From the NCBI GenBank assembly GCA_014706295.1, contig JACSVZ010000016.1:4507168-4571167 (forward strand): DNA of 64,000 bases, given 5' to 3'. Positions 13,518-24,621 of the stretch are shown piece after piece. Both the position numbers and the translations under genes were made by a program. The notes beneath the pieces are model-generated. The model worked only from the letters and a program-made list of their open reading frames with translations, searched no databases and had not been told where the DNA came from. The DNA is from Lycocorax pyrrhopterus obiensis. Its lineage: Eukaryota > Chordata > Aves > Passeriformes > Paradisaeidae. The stretch's first letter is position 1. Every line of letters begins with the position of its first letter.

Positions 13518-13600
13518 AGGGGTCCTCTAAGGAGGCTCCCTCTGTGGCAGCTCAACTGCTTTCAGCTGCAGCTTCCAGCAGCTGATTTTTATTAAAGCCG
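13200..13600 (-). promoter_or_regulatory. CpG-rich internal promoter for the short isoform
   Basis: CpG density and GC rise sharply between about 13.24 and 13.50 kb against an AT-rich intron, as expected for a vertebrate CpG-island promoter. On the minus strand a TATA-like stretch, TTTAATAAAAATC, sits at about 13584-13596, followed by several CAGCTG E-box cores. That would place transcription start near 13.56 kb, about 45 bp before the first ATG. The start site is inferred, not observed. Confidence 0.5.
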
Positions 13601-16600
13601 ATTTCAAGGCATTAAGAAAGCAAGGGTGAGACAGAGATCTCTCCTCCTAATTTAGCAGAACTGTCAGATTAAAAATAAATAAGTGGAAATAGTAGAATTT
13701 CATGCATTTTAAAAATGCCCAAGTGAGAGAGACCTTGTGTTATCTGCTTCCCCTGAGAACTCAGAAAGGATTTAACATATAAACTAATCGTGTTTAGAAC
13801 TGGCTGTGGCTGCTGCTATTAAAAAACTATTTTTGTAAGTACTCAGAAAAAGAATTCAAAATGAAATTAAAGCCAGAAAAACACAGATTGAGATTTGCGG
13901 AGGTTGCAGCTGCGAGTTTTGAAAAATCATTTAGCATCCACTCCCAGACTGCAGACCTGGTATGATCCCTATTTCCGTATGTAATCTTTGTAAGAGACCT
14001 CAGCCCCAACTGAAACAGCATCGCTAACTACTACTTACTAGAAAGTTTTATATTCTCATCACCTAACAGGTGATTCCCTGTGTCCCTATACAAAGGATCC
14101 TGAAAGATCTTAGTTTCCTGAGAATGCAGAAGTACTTGTGCAGTTTAACAACAGCTTTGAGGCAACACAGACATTTTATAATAAAGGACATTTCTGGGCT
14201 GCCACTCTGCTCAAAGACCTTGCAGATGGCAGATTTGTCAAACGAGCAAAATAATTTAAGAGTAGCCACATGGTTTGTACCCTGTGCAGCAGAAAACAGT
14301 GTAAGACCAGAACCAGCTTGACTCAGTGTGAGATTACCCAGACGGAGTGAAACTCTTCAAGCGGGGGTTGGACCAAAGCAAAGGAGGAGCTCAGCTGCAC
14401 CAGCACGTCTGGGAGAGGGACAGCCACGCACACATGGGCCACAAAGGAAAATCCCAAACTGCTCCTGTCACATAAAGAGTGACCATAGCTCTAGGCACCC
14501 AAATCCAAACCCAGGAACCCAATTTCACACAGTAACTGAAAAAGCTTATTTTACAATTTCTATGTAAGGTAGCTCTTTGCAAAGTAAATAAGGCCATGTT
14601 ATATGGCCACCACAGCTTGTTCCAATCGAGACTCGTTTGAGTTTGCCTCGCTATCCATGCAGTAGCAGGGTTATGTCAGTTCAGTAAGACTTCTGGTTTA
14701 CTGAGTATTTCCTAAAAGGAAAAAATGTCACACTCCATCACTGGAGAATATCACAAAACACCCAACAGTGCTGAACCAACTTTTGAGTCCTCAAATATTT
14801 CAGCTATTCTTTAAAAGAAAGGTCTCTGCAGCAGTCACAAAAATACCATTTCTAGTGATCTGTAAGAAAATAATTCCTTCAATTATCTTCTGAATGTAGC
14901 TACTTAGACCAAAATATCTAATACCTCCTAATAGAGAAATGGAAATGTGTTCTTGATTTGACTGTGGTAGAACCACTCTTCTGCATTGATCTGATTCTTG
15001 CAGGGCCTCCCAGAACTGCCTGCACTCGAGTACAACTGGAGAGAAACTCTCCTTGATCACAATAATGAGGGGAAGGTAAATTAAGCATTGACAACAAAGA
15101 GGAATGCAGCTTTTCTGTGGGTGTGGAGAACAGGGCATTGAGAAGAAGAAAGGTCAGTGCAGCTCTTCAGACAGGAAAGGTGCTAAGGAGAGGCTACAAT
15201 TCAGTCCTAATGTATGTATGTATGCACTGGAGAGGAATTTTCTTGTAGAATGGAAATAAGAAAAATACTAAAAGCCAAGTTGTGGAAAGCAAAAATTGTG
15301 TCAGAGTTCAAGACTGCATTCCATCATAGAGGGGTTCCCCCTGACTACAGATTTTTATTTTTTCTTGCTGTAAAATCTACATAGAGACTTTCTTCTGTGA
15401 CATTAGCGAGAGAAGTTATCTAAAGCTGATATAGCAGTAACGGACTCCAGCTAAAGATTAAGGATCTTGCTGCACAGCCTGGTAAAGGTAGTCAAGCTAG
15501 CCTTGGACAACCTGATCCCAAATATCTGCTGGATTTTTAGCCTCTGTTGGGTTGCCCTGTAATCTTGTAGCTTTGAACAGTGATTGCCAGAATCATTCAG
15601 GATTTGCTAGGATCTTCTTCTCTCTTTTCCCCACAGAAAGTTTTTACTGGTATGCTAAATCTTTCACCTCAGTAGCTAATACATACAATCCCACTCAACT
15701 TGCTAAGACAAATTTTCAGGAACTCAGCCACCACCAGGACCTGCTTTTAAGACTGGATGAAAACCTTTGAGTGAACACATGTTATCAGAGACCTCACAGA
15801 GGGCAAATGTTTGTGGCTGTGGTTAAACAGAACCAAGATTGACATAGTGGGTCTAATCTTTCTGTGATTAAGAGACAAAGTGAAAAGTATACGGTAGGCA
15901 CCGTGATATTTTTTAGCCACTTAAATTCAATTATACTTCTCTAGTTAATGGGGATGGAATGGACATTTCATGCTACAGATACCATGATACACTTCTGGGA
16001 ACTTGCATACCACTTTCTTCTGTATCCCTTCAATAACTAAAATGACAAAAATGGAATAAATAACTCAGCTTGCTATTTTGCTGAACTACAAGACTGCTAA
16101 ATATTTATAAGACATAATGAAGTCCTGTTATTGAGCTAATATTTTCCCTCTTGAATAGATTTCTCCAGTGGCTGTCAAACATCTTCACATTAACTGTTGC
16201 CAAGTGTGAGTTTAACAGCACATCTATAGCTGGGAAAAGAAGATGAAAGTTGTCCACATGATGTTGAGTAAACAAACAGTCCCTTTGCCTCTGAGAAATA
16301 CTTTCCACTAGACCAGGGAGGCCAGAGGATAACTCACTACCACTAAGTGGTCACTGTTTTCCAGACTATCCATGAAAGATTCAGCCCTTGAGAACTTGGC
16401 TCGCCTATTCTTGTTGCAAGATTTCCAAGGCCACCAGTATGTTCATCATCAGCACACATCAGTCACAGTGAATTCATGCCTCTTTGCTTGGCACAACCAA
16501 CAACAGCTCTATGGTGTAAATCCAGGGCATCTCTTGTAGACATCTGATAGCAGAAAATTGAAAGATCTGAGGCCGTTTAAATCTGACAAGTGAAAAGTTG

Positions 16601-17504
16601 CCAAAAAGATTTGGTCTGCATTTAGACAATGACTTAAAATAATACAGGTGTGAGATTTGTTCTGGCACAGGTACAAACCTATCTTGTATTACACTAGTTA
16701 CAGGTTTCTCCCTCCAGGAGGATATGACAAACCCTGGAGGTTTATGGTCATGAGTGTGTCCCTGTCCCTATCCAAGAGTTTCAGATCCTCTGAGAGGTAG
16801 CAAAAGGGAAACATCTGGGAAAGGGTAACAAGCTGGCCCAAGAATAAAAAAGTCTCTGCCTGGGAGGCATAGATAGCAGTGGGAGCAGGGACGTCAAGAA
16901 ACTCCAGTTCTCAGACAACTACCTGTGTCTGTCTGTCACTGTGTCACCTTGGGATTGCCTCCTGCTGGAAAGTCCCTATGGAAAAGCTCAGAAATGGCAG
17001 CATCTTCCCTGAATGTGTCTCCTGCTCTAGGCCTGTGGGCTGGTAGCTCTTACCCCCAGAAGTGCCCATCTCCTGGCTTCAGCCTTGTTGTAGCTATGTT
17101 CTCACAGCTGCAGCCACCGTCCAAACAGCTTCCCAGCAACATCCACAATTTTAGGCAGTCTTCAGTTTATAAACAAACAGATATCAGACACAGGAGAGAT
17201 GAGGAAGGAGAAGATAGGTCTCACAGCCTAAAAGACAAACATGCTGGTCCACTGCTTTAACCCAAAGCCTTGTTATCCTGCTACTGCTCACTCCAATCTA
17301 TTTAAGGCCCTTCCCTTCCAGCCCTTTCCTTGTGCAATACCCGTGTCAAAAGGTCTTCAGAGGCTGCTAAAAAGCAGAAGAGCATTCCCATATCTGCTTT
17401 AGGAAGTGGCTTGCTTCCTAAACTGGCAGTAAGGAACATACTGAATGGTACAAATGAAGACATGGGGATACCCAGACAACTAGAAAAGGAGGAGACCTCA
17501 TTGC

Positions 17505-17823
17505 AGTCTGACTTTCTTGCGAGGGGAAGCAGAGGGACAGACAATGATCTCTTCTCTCTGGCAGTGACAGGACCCAAGGGAATGGCCTTGCAGTTGTGTC
17601 AGGGGAGGTTTAGGCTGGATATTAGGAAAAGTTTTTTTCACTCAGATGGTGGCTGGGCACTGGAACAAGCTCCCCAGGACAGTGGGCACAGTACCAAGAG
17701 AGCCAGAGTTCAAGAAGCATTTGGACAAGGCTCTCAGGCCCATGGTGCGGCTCTTGGGGAGGGGCAGGAGTTAGACAGTTAGACTCGATGGGTCCCTTCC
17801 AAATCAGAATATCCTGTGAACTA
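17505..17823 (+). mobile_element. CR1 LINE 3' fragment, relatively well preserved
   Basis: The tail begins around GATCTCTTCTCTCTGGCAGT and runs through GTGTCAGGGGAGGTTTAGGC, TGGATATTAGGAAAAG, TGGAACAAGCTCCCCAGGAC and TAGACTCGATGGGTCCCTTC to AATATCCTGTGA. This is the canonical CR1 3' end. An open frame of about 150 codons crossing it (17330-17782) is an artefact of the repeat. It abuts the 17.9-kb CpG island and may have begun slightly before 17505. Confidence 0.92.
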
Positions 17824-17929
17824 AAGGGGACAGACACTCGATATTCATCAGCACTACCTGCTGAAGTGCGTGGTGCAGCCAAGAAAGCTCTTCCAAACTA
17901 TGTACGGGTTCCTGATGTTTGAACAGGAC

Positions 17930-18270
17930 GGTAAACATCGCCAGCCCCGGGGTGCCTGTGTGTGCACGCGTGTGTCGGAGCGGGTGCAGCCGCAGCCCTC
18001 CCCGGCGGGGGCTCCGCGCTCTGCCCGTCCCAGCGCACCCAGGGCCGGCCCAGCCCCGCATTCCGCAGGGGTCGGAGCCACCTGCTGGTGCCGCACGGCT
18101 CGGCAAGGGCTGCCGGGGCCGAGGGACAGGCGGGCAGTGCCTGTTCCCGCTGCTGGGACGGCCGGGTGACAGCTCTGAGCCTGCCGCGTTCCTGCCAGCG
18201 TGGCTTAAAGGCAGGGAACGCCGTGGCTCCGGCTGCGGGGAGGAACGTGACGAGCACGGCAGAAAGAGCA
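17930..18270. promoter_or_regulatory. CpG island inside the gene, possible second alternative promoter
   Basis: About 340 bp are strongly GC- and CpG-rich (many CCGG, GCGC and CGGGG words) between AT-rich flanks, lying between the 20.6-kb exon and the 13.2-kb alternative exon. On the minus strand it leads into an ATG at 17938 followed by 27 codons and a weak donor CAGCAG|GTAGTG (exon end 17858). That donor is phase 0 in the ATG frame, which does not match the phase-1 junction used by the other two exons, so any SPATA13 transcript from here would probably be noncoding at that exon. A plus-strand antisense RNA is equally possible. A CR1 tail abuts the low-coordinate side. Confidence 0.5.
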
Positions 18271-20565
18271 TCAAAATGAAACTCTTCTCCCTGCACTCGT
18301 GCTGTGTTCCAGCAGGGAACATGCAGCCTGCCCCAGGATAGAAAGTCTGTCCCCAGCTCTTGTCCCCAGACCCTGGGTGGGTGCATGACAGAGTCCGAGA
18401 GCACCTTTTGGGCTTGGGACCATGAGAGCCATCATTTCACACTTGAAGAACTAGAGAGGCCTCCATACTCCATTCCAGTCTCTGCAGCATTCCCTGCACA
18501 AGGTGACCAGGTGCAGGCTTTGGGAGTGGGAAATGTATCCATATTTTCAACATGAAAGTATTTAGTAGCACTGGATATTGCATAGTACTTTCATATCCAG
18601 TGTCTTTTATGACTAAAGCATAGACTGGGATCATTAATACAAGCAGTTGCAGCTTTGGAGTTAGAAATCTTAAAATTAGATTAAATGAATTGAGCATTTA
18701 TTTTGTAATTATTTTACATGCCCACAGCTCTGTCAAAAACAAATATCACAACAAAGCTGTGCAAGAATCAGAGGGCATTCTGCTGCACTACTGTTGCCTC
18801 AAGGGCACAGCCAATCCTAAAACTGATCCCTCATCTTCAGAATATCACTTCAGTAACTTGCACTTTTCTTCTCATCCACGTCCTACCACAGGCAGGACAC
18901 GTGCACACATTCGTCTCCCCCCAAAATGCCTCAAATGAAGCCCACAAGCAGCAGCTAACAGAGATGGCTGTGGTAGAAGAGCCACTGCTTCCTCCCTCCA
19001 TCAGTTTCCTTTCCCAGGAGCATGGTTTTGGTGGCAGAAAAAGGATTCTGCTCCATTTCAGTTGTTTTGCTACATTTACTCAGAAATTCTTGAGGTCCTT
19101 GCTTAGGTCATGGTATGAAATTCACTTGTACCTATCTCAGGAATATTGTGTGAATCACAGATGATTCAGGTTGCACGCCCCATTTCTAGACAGCATATAA
19201 ACACCTACAGCACTGCCAGCTGGTCAGTCTGCATACATTTACTTCCCCTATTCACCATCAGAAATTCATACATATTTTTTAACTCCCTCATGTCCCGGTT
19301 GGGAACTACCATGAAATTTGTCTCAGCTGTGACTCAGAATTTACTTCTGTGACAGCGGTGCTCAGGGATTTCAGCTAATGTCAGAGATGCACAGACAACT
19401 TGACAATGATGGGTTTCCATCTGGGATTTCCAAGGAGTAAAGCTGCAGCTTTTTTCATTCAGCCAGGGAGCTGGTCCTAAGCACTGGGGCAACACCAGAT
19501 GCTTGTGACAGCAAGTGATCAAAGCCCTCAGTGCTGAGAGAGCAAAGGCAAGGCTCTCAACACCACGATAATAAATATTTTGTTTTCTTATTTCCAGATC
19601 AAGCCTCATGACTCTGTGCATGAGCTGCACAAAGCATCAGAAAGCAAACCAGTTTTGCTTGACAAAATACTATGACCATTCAACTCTGATGTAATTAGTA
19701 CAATGTTATTGTCCCTTAATTAGGTAACTCCAGCAGGGTTTAATCGATGGTACAGAGACCTTCTGAGGCAGAAATGGCAGCTTGGCACCCAACTGTGGCT
19801 GGCTTTTTCTGGCTAGGTTCCTAACCGCCAAACAACTCCTCTGCATTCTGTTTTTCTTATTCCACCCCAAAGTGCTGTGATAGAGATATCTGCAGTGTTT
19901 GGGCAGGCACTGTCAGATGGAGAATTTAAAAACCTGGCAAAGATATGTCTCACAGTTTAATAATCTGTGCAGCTTAGATTTTAATTCAGAGAAAGTGTCA
20001 GTCATCGGAAATGAAGCAGACACTATACTTCATGTGCATTCCTCATGAAAACAGAGCACACTTGTTCTTTAAGGGGATTTAAAGTACAGGAAACTTCTGT
20101 CTCCAGAGGCTCATTTAGTTGCTTTAGTGCCTAATTAGCAACTTGAGATGAACCTCACCATTCCCACTGTAGTGCTCTCCAGCAAACACGACACAGAGTC
20201 TATTTCGTCTGCAGAAACCTAATTCAAGAGTGTGATACAGGTGACACCATCGTAGGTGAGACAGAGTTCTCACAAGACAACACAATGTCTCTACATCAAG
20301 CTCACTATCATTGCCATGAGTGATCTCTTCTTCACTAGAAAGCTGACCACGCCTTTAAACAGCACCCTGTTTATCCACTCAGGGAGAAAACAAACCCGAG
20401 TATGAAAAGCACATGAAAGATTCAACTCTAAAGCAGATTTCTGCTCAGAGATGGATGCAGCAATCATCATAAGTGAGTTAGAATGCTTATCACATAGTTT
20501 CCATACTCGATAAACCAGAGCTTAATTCTCTCATCATTCACACCCAGCCAGGACAGTGTACACAC

Positions 20566-20695
20566 CGGGAACGGAGATGCGCCGTTTCCAGCCCACGCAG
20601 TCCAGGCCTGTCGGAGTGCTCTGGGAAAATGGATGCAGTTTCAGCTGCAGGATGTCAAAGGCAACAGGAGATGTGATAGATGGACTTATTCCAGC
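20566..20695 (-). CDS. SPATA13: ASEF-family APC-binding-region exon (130 bp)
   Basis: The minus strand shows a good acceptor (ttttccctctcctgttgcag), then 43 codons plus one base, then CCCG|GTGTGT. Translation in the phase set by the upstream giant exon gives AGISPSITSP at the start and HPFSQSTPTGLDCVGWKRR near the end. This aligns with the segment ITSPESLNLPRRSHPLSQSAPTG that I recall from human ASEF (ARHGEF4), which lies in its APC-binding region just before the SH3 domain. In this family the region binds the armadillo repeats of APC, which relieves autoinhibition of the DH domain. The GLDCVGWKRR tail differs from ARHGEF4's GLNHMGWPE, which favours the paralogue SPATA13. Starting in phase 0 and ending in phase 1, it can follow the giant exon directly, though a small exon between them cannot be excluded. 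Confidence 0.85.
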
Positions 20696-23600
20696 CTGCA
20701 ACAGGAGAGGGAAAACAAAGGCAACAAACATTAAGTTTAGATGCCCTGTAGGACAAAATACAGCATTCATCCCAGAGCACCCCTTCCCACCTCTGATACC
20801 TGCCCATGTAGGTAAGCAGTACGTTAGTAGACACACGTGCATGATTATGGCTAGAAATACTAGAAAACAGTGAGAAGGCAAGGAAAGCTGCAAGGTAATA
20901 AGAACAGAAGTGGATAAGCAGATACTGGATTCCTTCTTCACGTACAGCCACACACACCTCCATTCACAGAAAGTTTCACTCCTTCCTATGAAGTGTTTCT
21001 AGTGTGGGGGGGGAAGAATATCACAACAACAAGTCATCCACTCAGCTACAGAACTATTCCTACAGCTTTGTGACTAATAGCTCCTCTTCTAGTATTTAAC
21101 ATGAAAATAAAGCTTTTCCCGTCAGAGATTTATTGGTACCAGTCCCGAGCCGTATAGAATGTCGATAACAACATTCTTCTCTTCAGCTAAAGGTACAAGT
21201 AAGAATTCTCACACTCTCCTCTACCTGGCTGATTGATTTTATAAAACTTATAGAATTTAATGAAACTTTGAAAACTCTATACCACTGCCAGATCTCATTG
21301 AATTAATAACTTTTGCTGGTTTAAAGGGGATGTTTATATAGATATATACACATAGCTCACAGCCTCTTTTACAGAGTGTAGTAATTAATGCATACTGCAG
21401 GTATGCTTTTATCCCTTTTTCCTTTTCTCTCCCGTGGATGCCACACTCAGAAAACATCAGTGACTGCAGGTGACTGGAAGATCAGCTGGTCAGTAAGCAC
21501 TGGTCCTCTGGGCGTAGCCAGTTTTTCATCTCTATTGCTATTGCCCCTTCCTTTTGCCACTGTGACATTCAGTTACAACATACCCATCCTTCACTGAGCC
21601 AGGAACTTGGTATATTGAGGTCCACTATTCTCTCTAGGATCTTTCCCTCTCCCTACCAGCCCACAGCATGTCCCATCAGCATAAAGTCTGCTGACTAGCC
21701 TTGATGCTGAAGCCTCTCCTGTAGATGGCCATTAGCCAAACCCTCCTTCCAAAACTAAGCAGCACACAGTACTCACGCAGCTGAGAGTGCTGCTGCTCTG
21801 GGCCTGATTTGCTTTTTTATTCCTGGACTTAACTTTCCTAAAATGAAGAGAACACAGCCAATACTTTGGCACAAATCACCATCTCTTGAGGGATAGCATG
21901 AACTCTGTTCAAATTAACCTGAGCAGTGCCTGTTTTTCTAGAAAAGTCACAGCAAAGACCCAGTGGGAACACACACTCTCCTGGTGACAGTGAAAATCAA
22001 GCAAGATGACTTACAGGGCCACAGCTCTGAAAATGTCATGGGTAAAGTCCAGGTTATTTACATGAAAGGTGATAGAAAGCATTATTGTTCTCTTTAAGAC
22101 TAGAAAGCAGACCCCTGGCCTAAGGCTATTACAATAAAAACTGCAGGCTTCATTCTTATTAATTCCTGGGACATCAGAGCAAATTTTGGGTACAGGCATC
22201 ATTTGATTCCAATAGCATGGAAGCCAGGCCTGTAGAACCCTAACTCAGGAGAAGAAGCATTTTCAGTGGTGTTTGTAATATGTGGGCAGGGTTTGCACAA
22301 CCTTACAAGGGAGAGGATGGGAAATGAAGGACCAGACCATAGTAAAGATGCTCTCTCCTATATTTTCTGCTGGAGGTTCCAGGGGGTTATTTCTATGCTC
22401 CTATGCACAGCAGTTCAGTCCCTGGCAGAGGCTGGATCTCTGTTGTATATCCATGCCTTGTCAGGTGCACAACAGGGAGACTTTTCTCATTAAATCCCCT
22501 CCTCAAAGTGTATTCATTACCTTTTAAAGGTCTGAGGTGTCCACAGTGCTCATAACCATGGTACCACACAACAAAACTTCATTTTCTCTTATTTTGGATT
22601 TGGTAAAATCAGATTTCCAGAAGTCATATTCAGGGCAATGAGCTAAAGATCTATTTTTCACTGCTTCTCATTTCTCTTTCAAAATAAAAGAGCTTTTTCT
22701 GCGTGATACCCCCTCTGGGTATAGCCGCCTGATGGGCCTTTTAGGAATCTCTCTAATTTGGCAGTGCACAAACTGTGCTCAAACAAATGCACTTAGAAGC
22801 CATGTCTGTGCTCCTATTGCTGTGCACTCGAGAGGCATCAAGCTTTAGAGCCAGGGTTTAAGTTTTTGTCAAAACAGGAAAGCACAGGATGGCAATAGAC
22901 AGGCAGTTCAGAGCAAAAATAATTCCCAAAACAGAGCCCATCGCCATTACAGCATTCCATATGTCAGTGGTTTTGGGCACTGTCTCTGCTCCAGTTAGGG
23001 AACTTATATTGCATTAAAAACAAGCAAGAGGACCCCAGGCTACAGCCTGAAACCCATCGCCATGCGAAGGGCAAAGCCTATGGACAAGCAAAAGAATACA
23101 GATTCATCCACAGCTATGTTTCTCTTCTTCCCCTCGGGGTGGGCAGCATGGGGGGTGTTATATTAAGACTTTAAGGCCCAAGATCAGAAGCTGCTCAGCT
23201 TGTTACTGGCAGCAACTCATTATAAGGGACAGCTGGGTCAAGCTTTGAGTATGACTGGGAATTTACACAGGCTGTTTCCATTTAAGGAAGCAGAGCAGCT
23301 TACCGGACCTAAGCAAAAAAAACTCCACATACATAGAATTGTTTAGAACTGGCATTTTAAATTGTCTTTTTTTTTTCTGGTTTATATGTAGTTTCTTGAT
23401 TGTTTATCTGTTTTTCCCTGTCCCAACTGCCAGCCCTCAGAGTAGCCTTATATTTCCATTATACTCCTCTGTGTGCACTGATCTGAATGATAGAGTAGTA
23501 TCAGAAATCAGCACTTGAACAATCAAGAATTCCTCTCTGCTCTGCCCTATTGTTTCCCCAATATTGCAGCATTACATCACCTTGTGGGCTGACCTGATCT

Positions 23601-24562
23601 TGACTTAACACAATGTGACTTGTCACAACAGAAGCCACACATCCCAAGGCAGCCGTGTCAGAAAACATCAGACTTGTAATTTCAGATCTCCAAAGCCCCA
23701 TACAGTCGCCTTGTTGCAGTCACAAAACCACACAGACAATGAACATCTTACAGAGCTTCTTTTGTGATAATTTGTTTCTTCTTATTAAAAGGGATTCAGC
23801 CTCCCTCTAAAACCGCCCTCAGACGCTGCAGCTTGTGACAGCACTCCCAAGGCACTTGGGAGTATGATTGACCAGCACTATTACAGGACTAGAGCATTAC
23901 AAAGACAGAATAAAATAATTTGAAAAAGAAACTGTGTGATTACTATTATAAATAATAAGCACAGTCTAAGAAATTCAGTTATATGGGCATAAGAAAGAGC
24001 CTTTGAATCCCCACAGTCCTCTCAATAAACCAGCATTTTGCTCTCTTGGCCTGCCCACAAAGATTAAAGTGTCAATAACCTACATAACACAAATGGACAG
24101 AAATAGTAAACTCCAAACCTACCTACATGCTTCTACCCAGAGAAGAATGAACCAGACAACCGACTGAGGCCCAGGAGCCCCCCGGGCAGGTGATGCTCAG
24201 AGAGACCGCCGTGGGCACAGGGGCAGCTGCAAATCATCACACAGCTGATTGCAGTTTAGAGGTAAGTTTGCACCAGAAAATAAGGGTGGAAATGCTTAAA
24301 GGAGAAGCTGTTTTCTGGCAGCCTCCAAATGTGCAGTCAATCAGCAAAGCAGACAGCATTCAAGCTGTGTAATCTGATGGCTCCAGGGGAAGCTATTGAG
24401 GGAACTGGTCACTCCTCTTAGGAGCGCTAATGGTCTCAGTCCTGGCCCACATGCCCTGCAGCATAGGCTAGATTTCCATCTCTACCCATGCTCGTCAAGG
24501 AATTGTGAGAAATATTTTTAGTGCATTTCACTGATTTCTGCTAATCCCTGACCAGGCATTCA

Positions 24563-24621
24563 CTTTCACTAGCTTGCTTCATCCCTGCTTCATCCCTTTC
24601 ACTAGCCTGCTTCATCCCTGT
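24563..24621. repeat. 33-bp tandem duplication
   Basis: CTTTCACTAG(C/T) followed by TGCTTCATCCCTG occurs twice at a 33-bp interval, the second copy partial, with CTTCATCC itself reiterated inside the unit. Confidence 0.8.

Larger units (their letters stand above)
13601..20565 (-). other. SPATA13: Intron between the APC-binding-region exon and the alternative first exon
   Basis: About 7 kb skipped in long-isoform transcripts. It holds the 17.93-18.27-kb CpG island and a CR1 tail. Elsewhere I see only unique, AT-rich sequence and no supported exon. Confidence 0.65.

Noticed and set aside
17330..17782. Plus-strand open frame of 150 codons
   Set aside because: Its second half is translated CR1 3' tail, so it is a repeat artefact.
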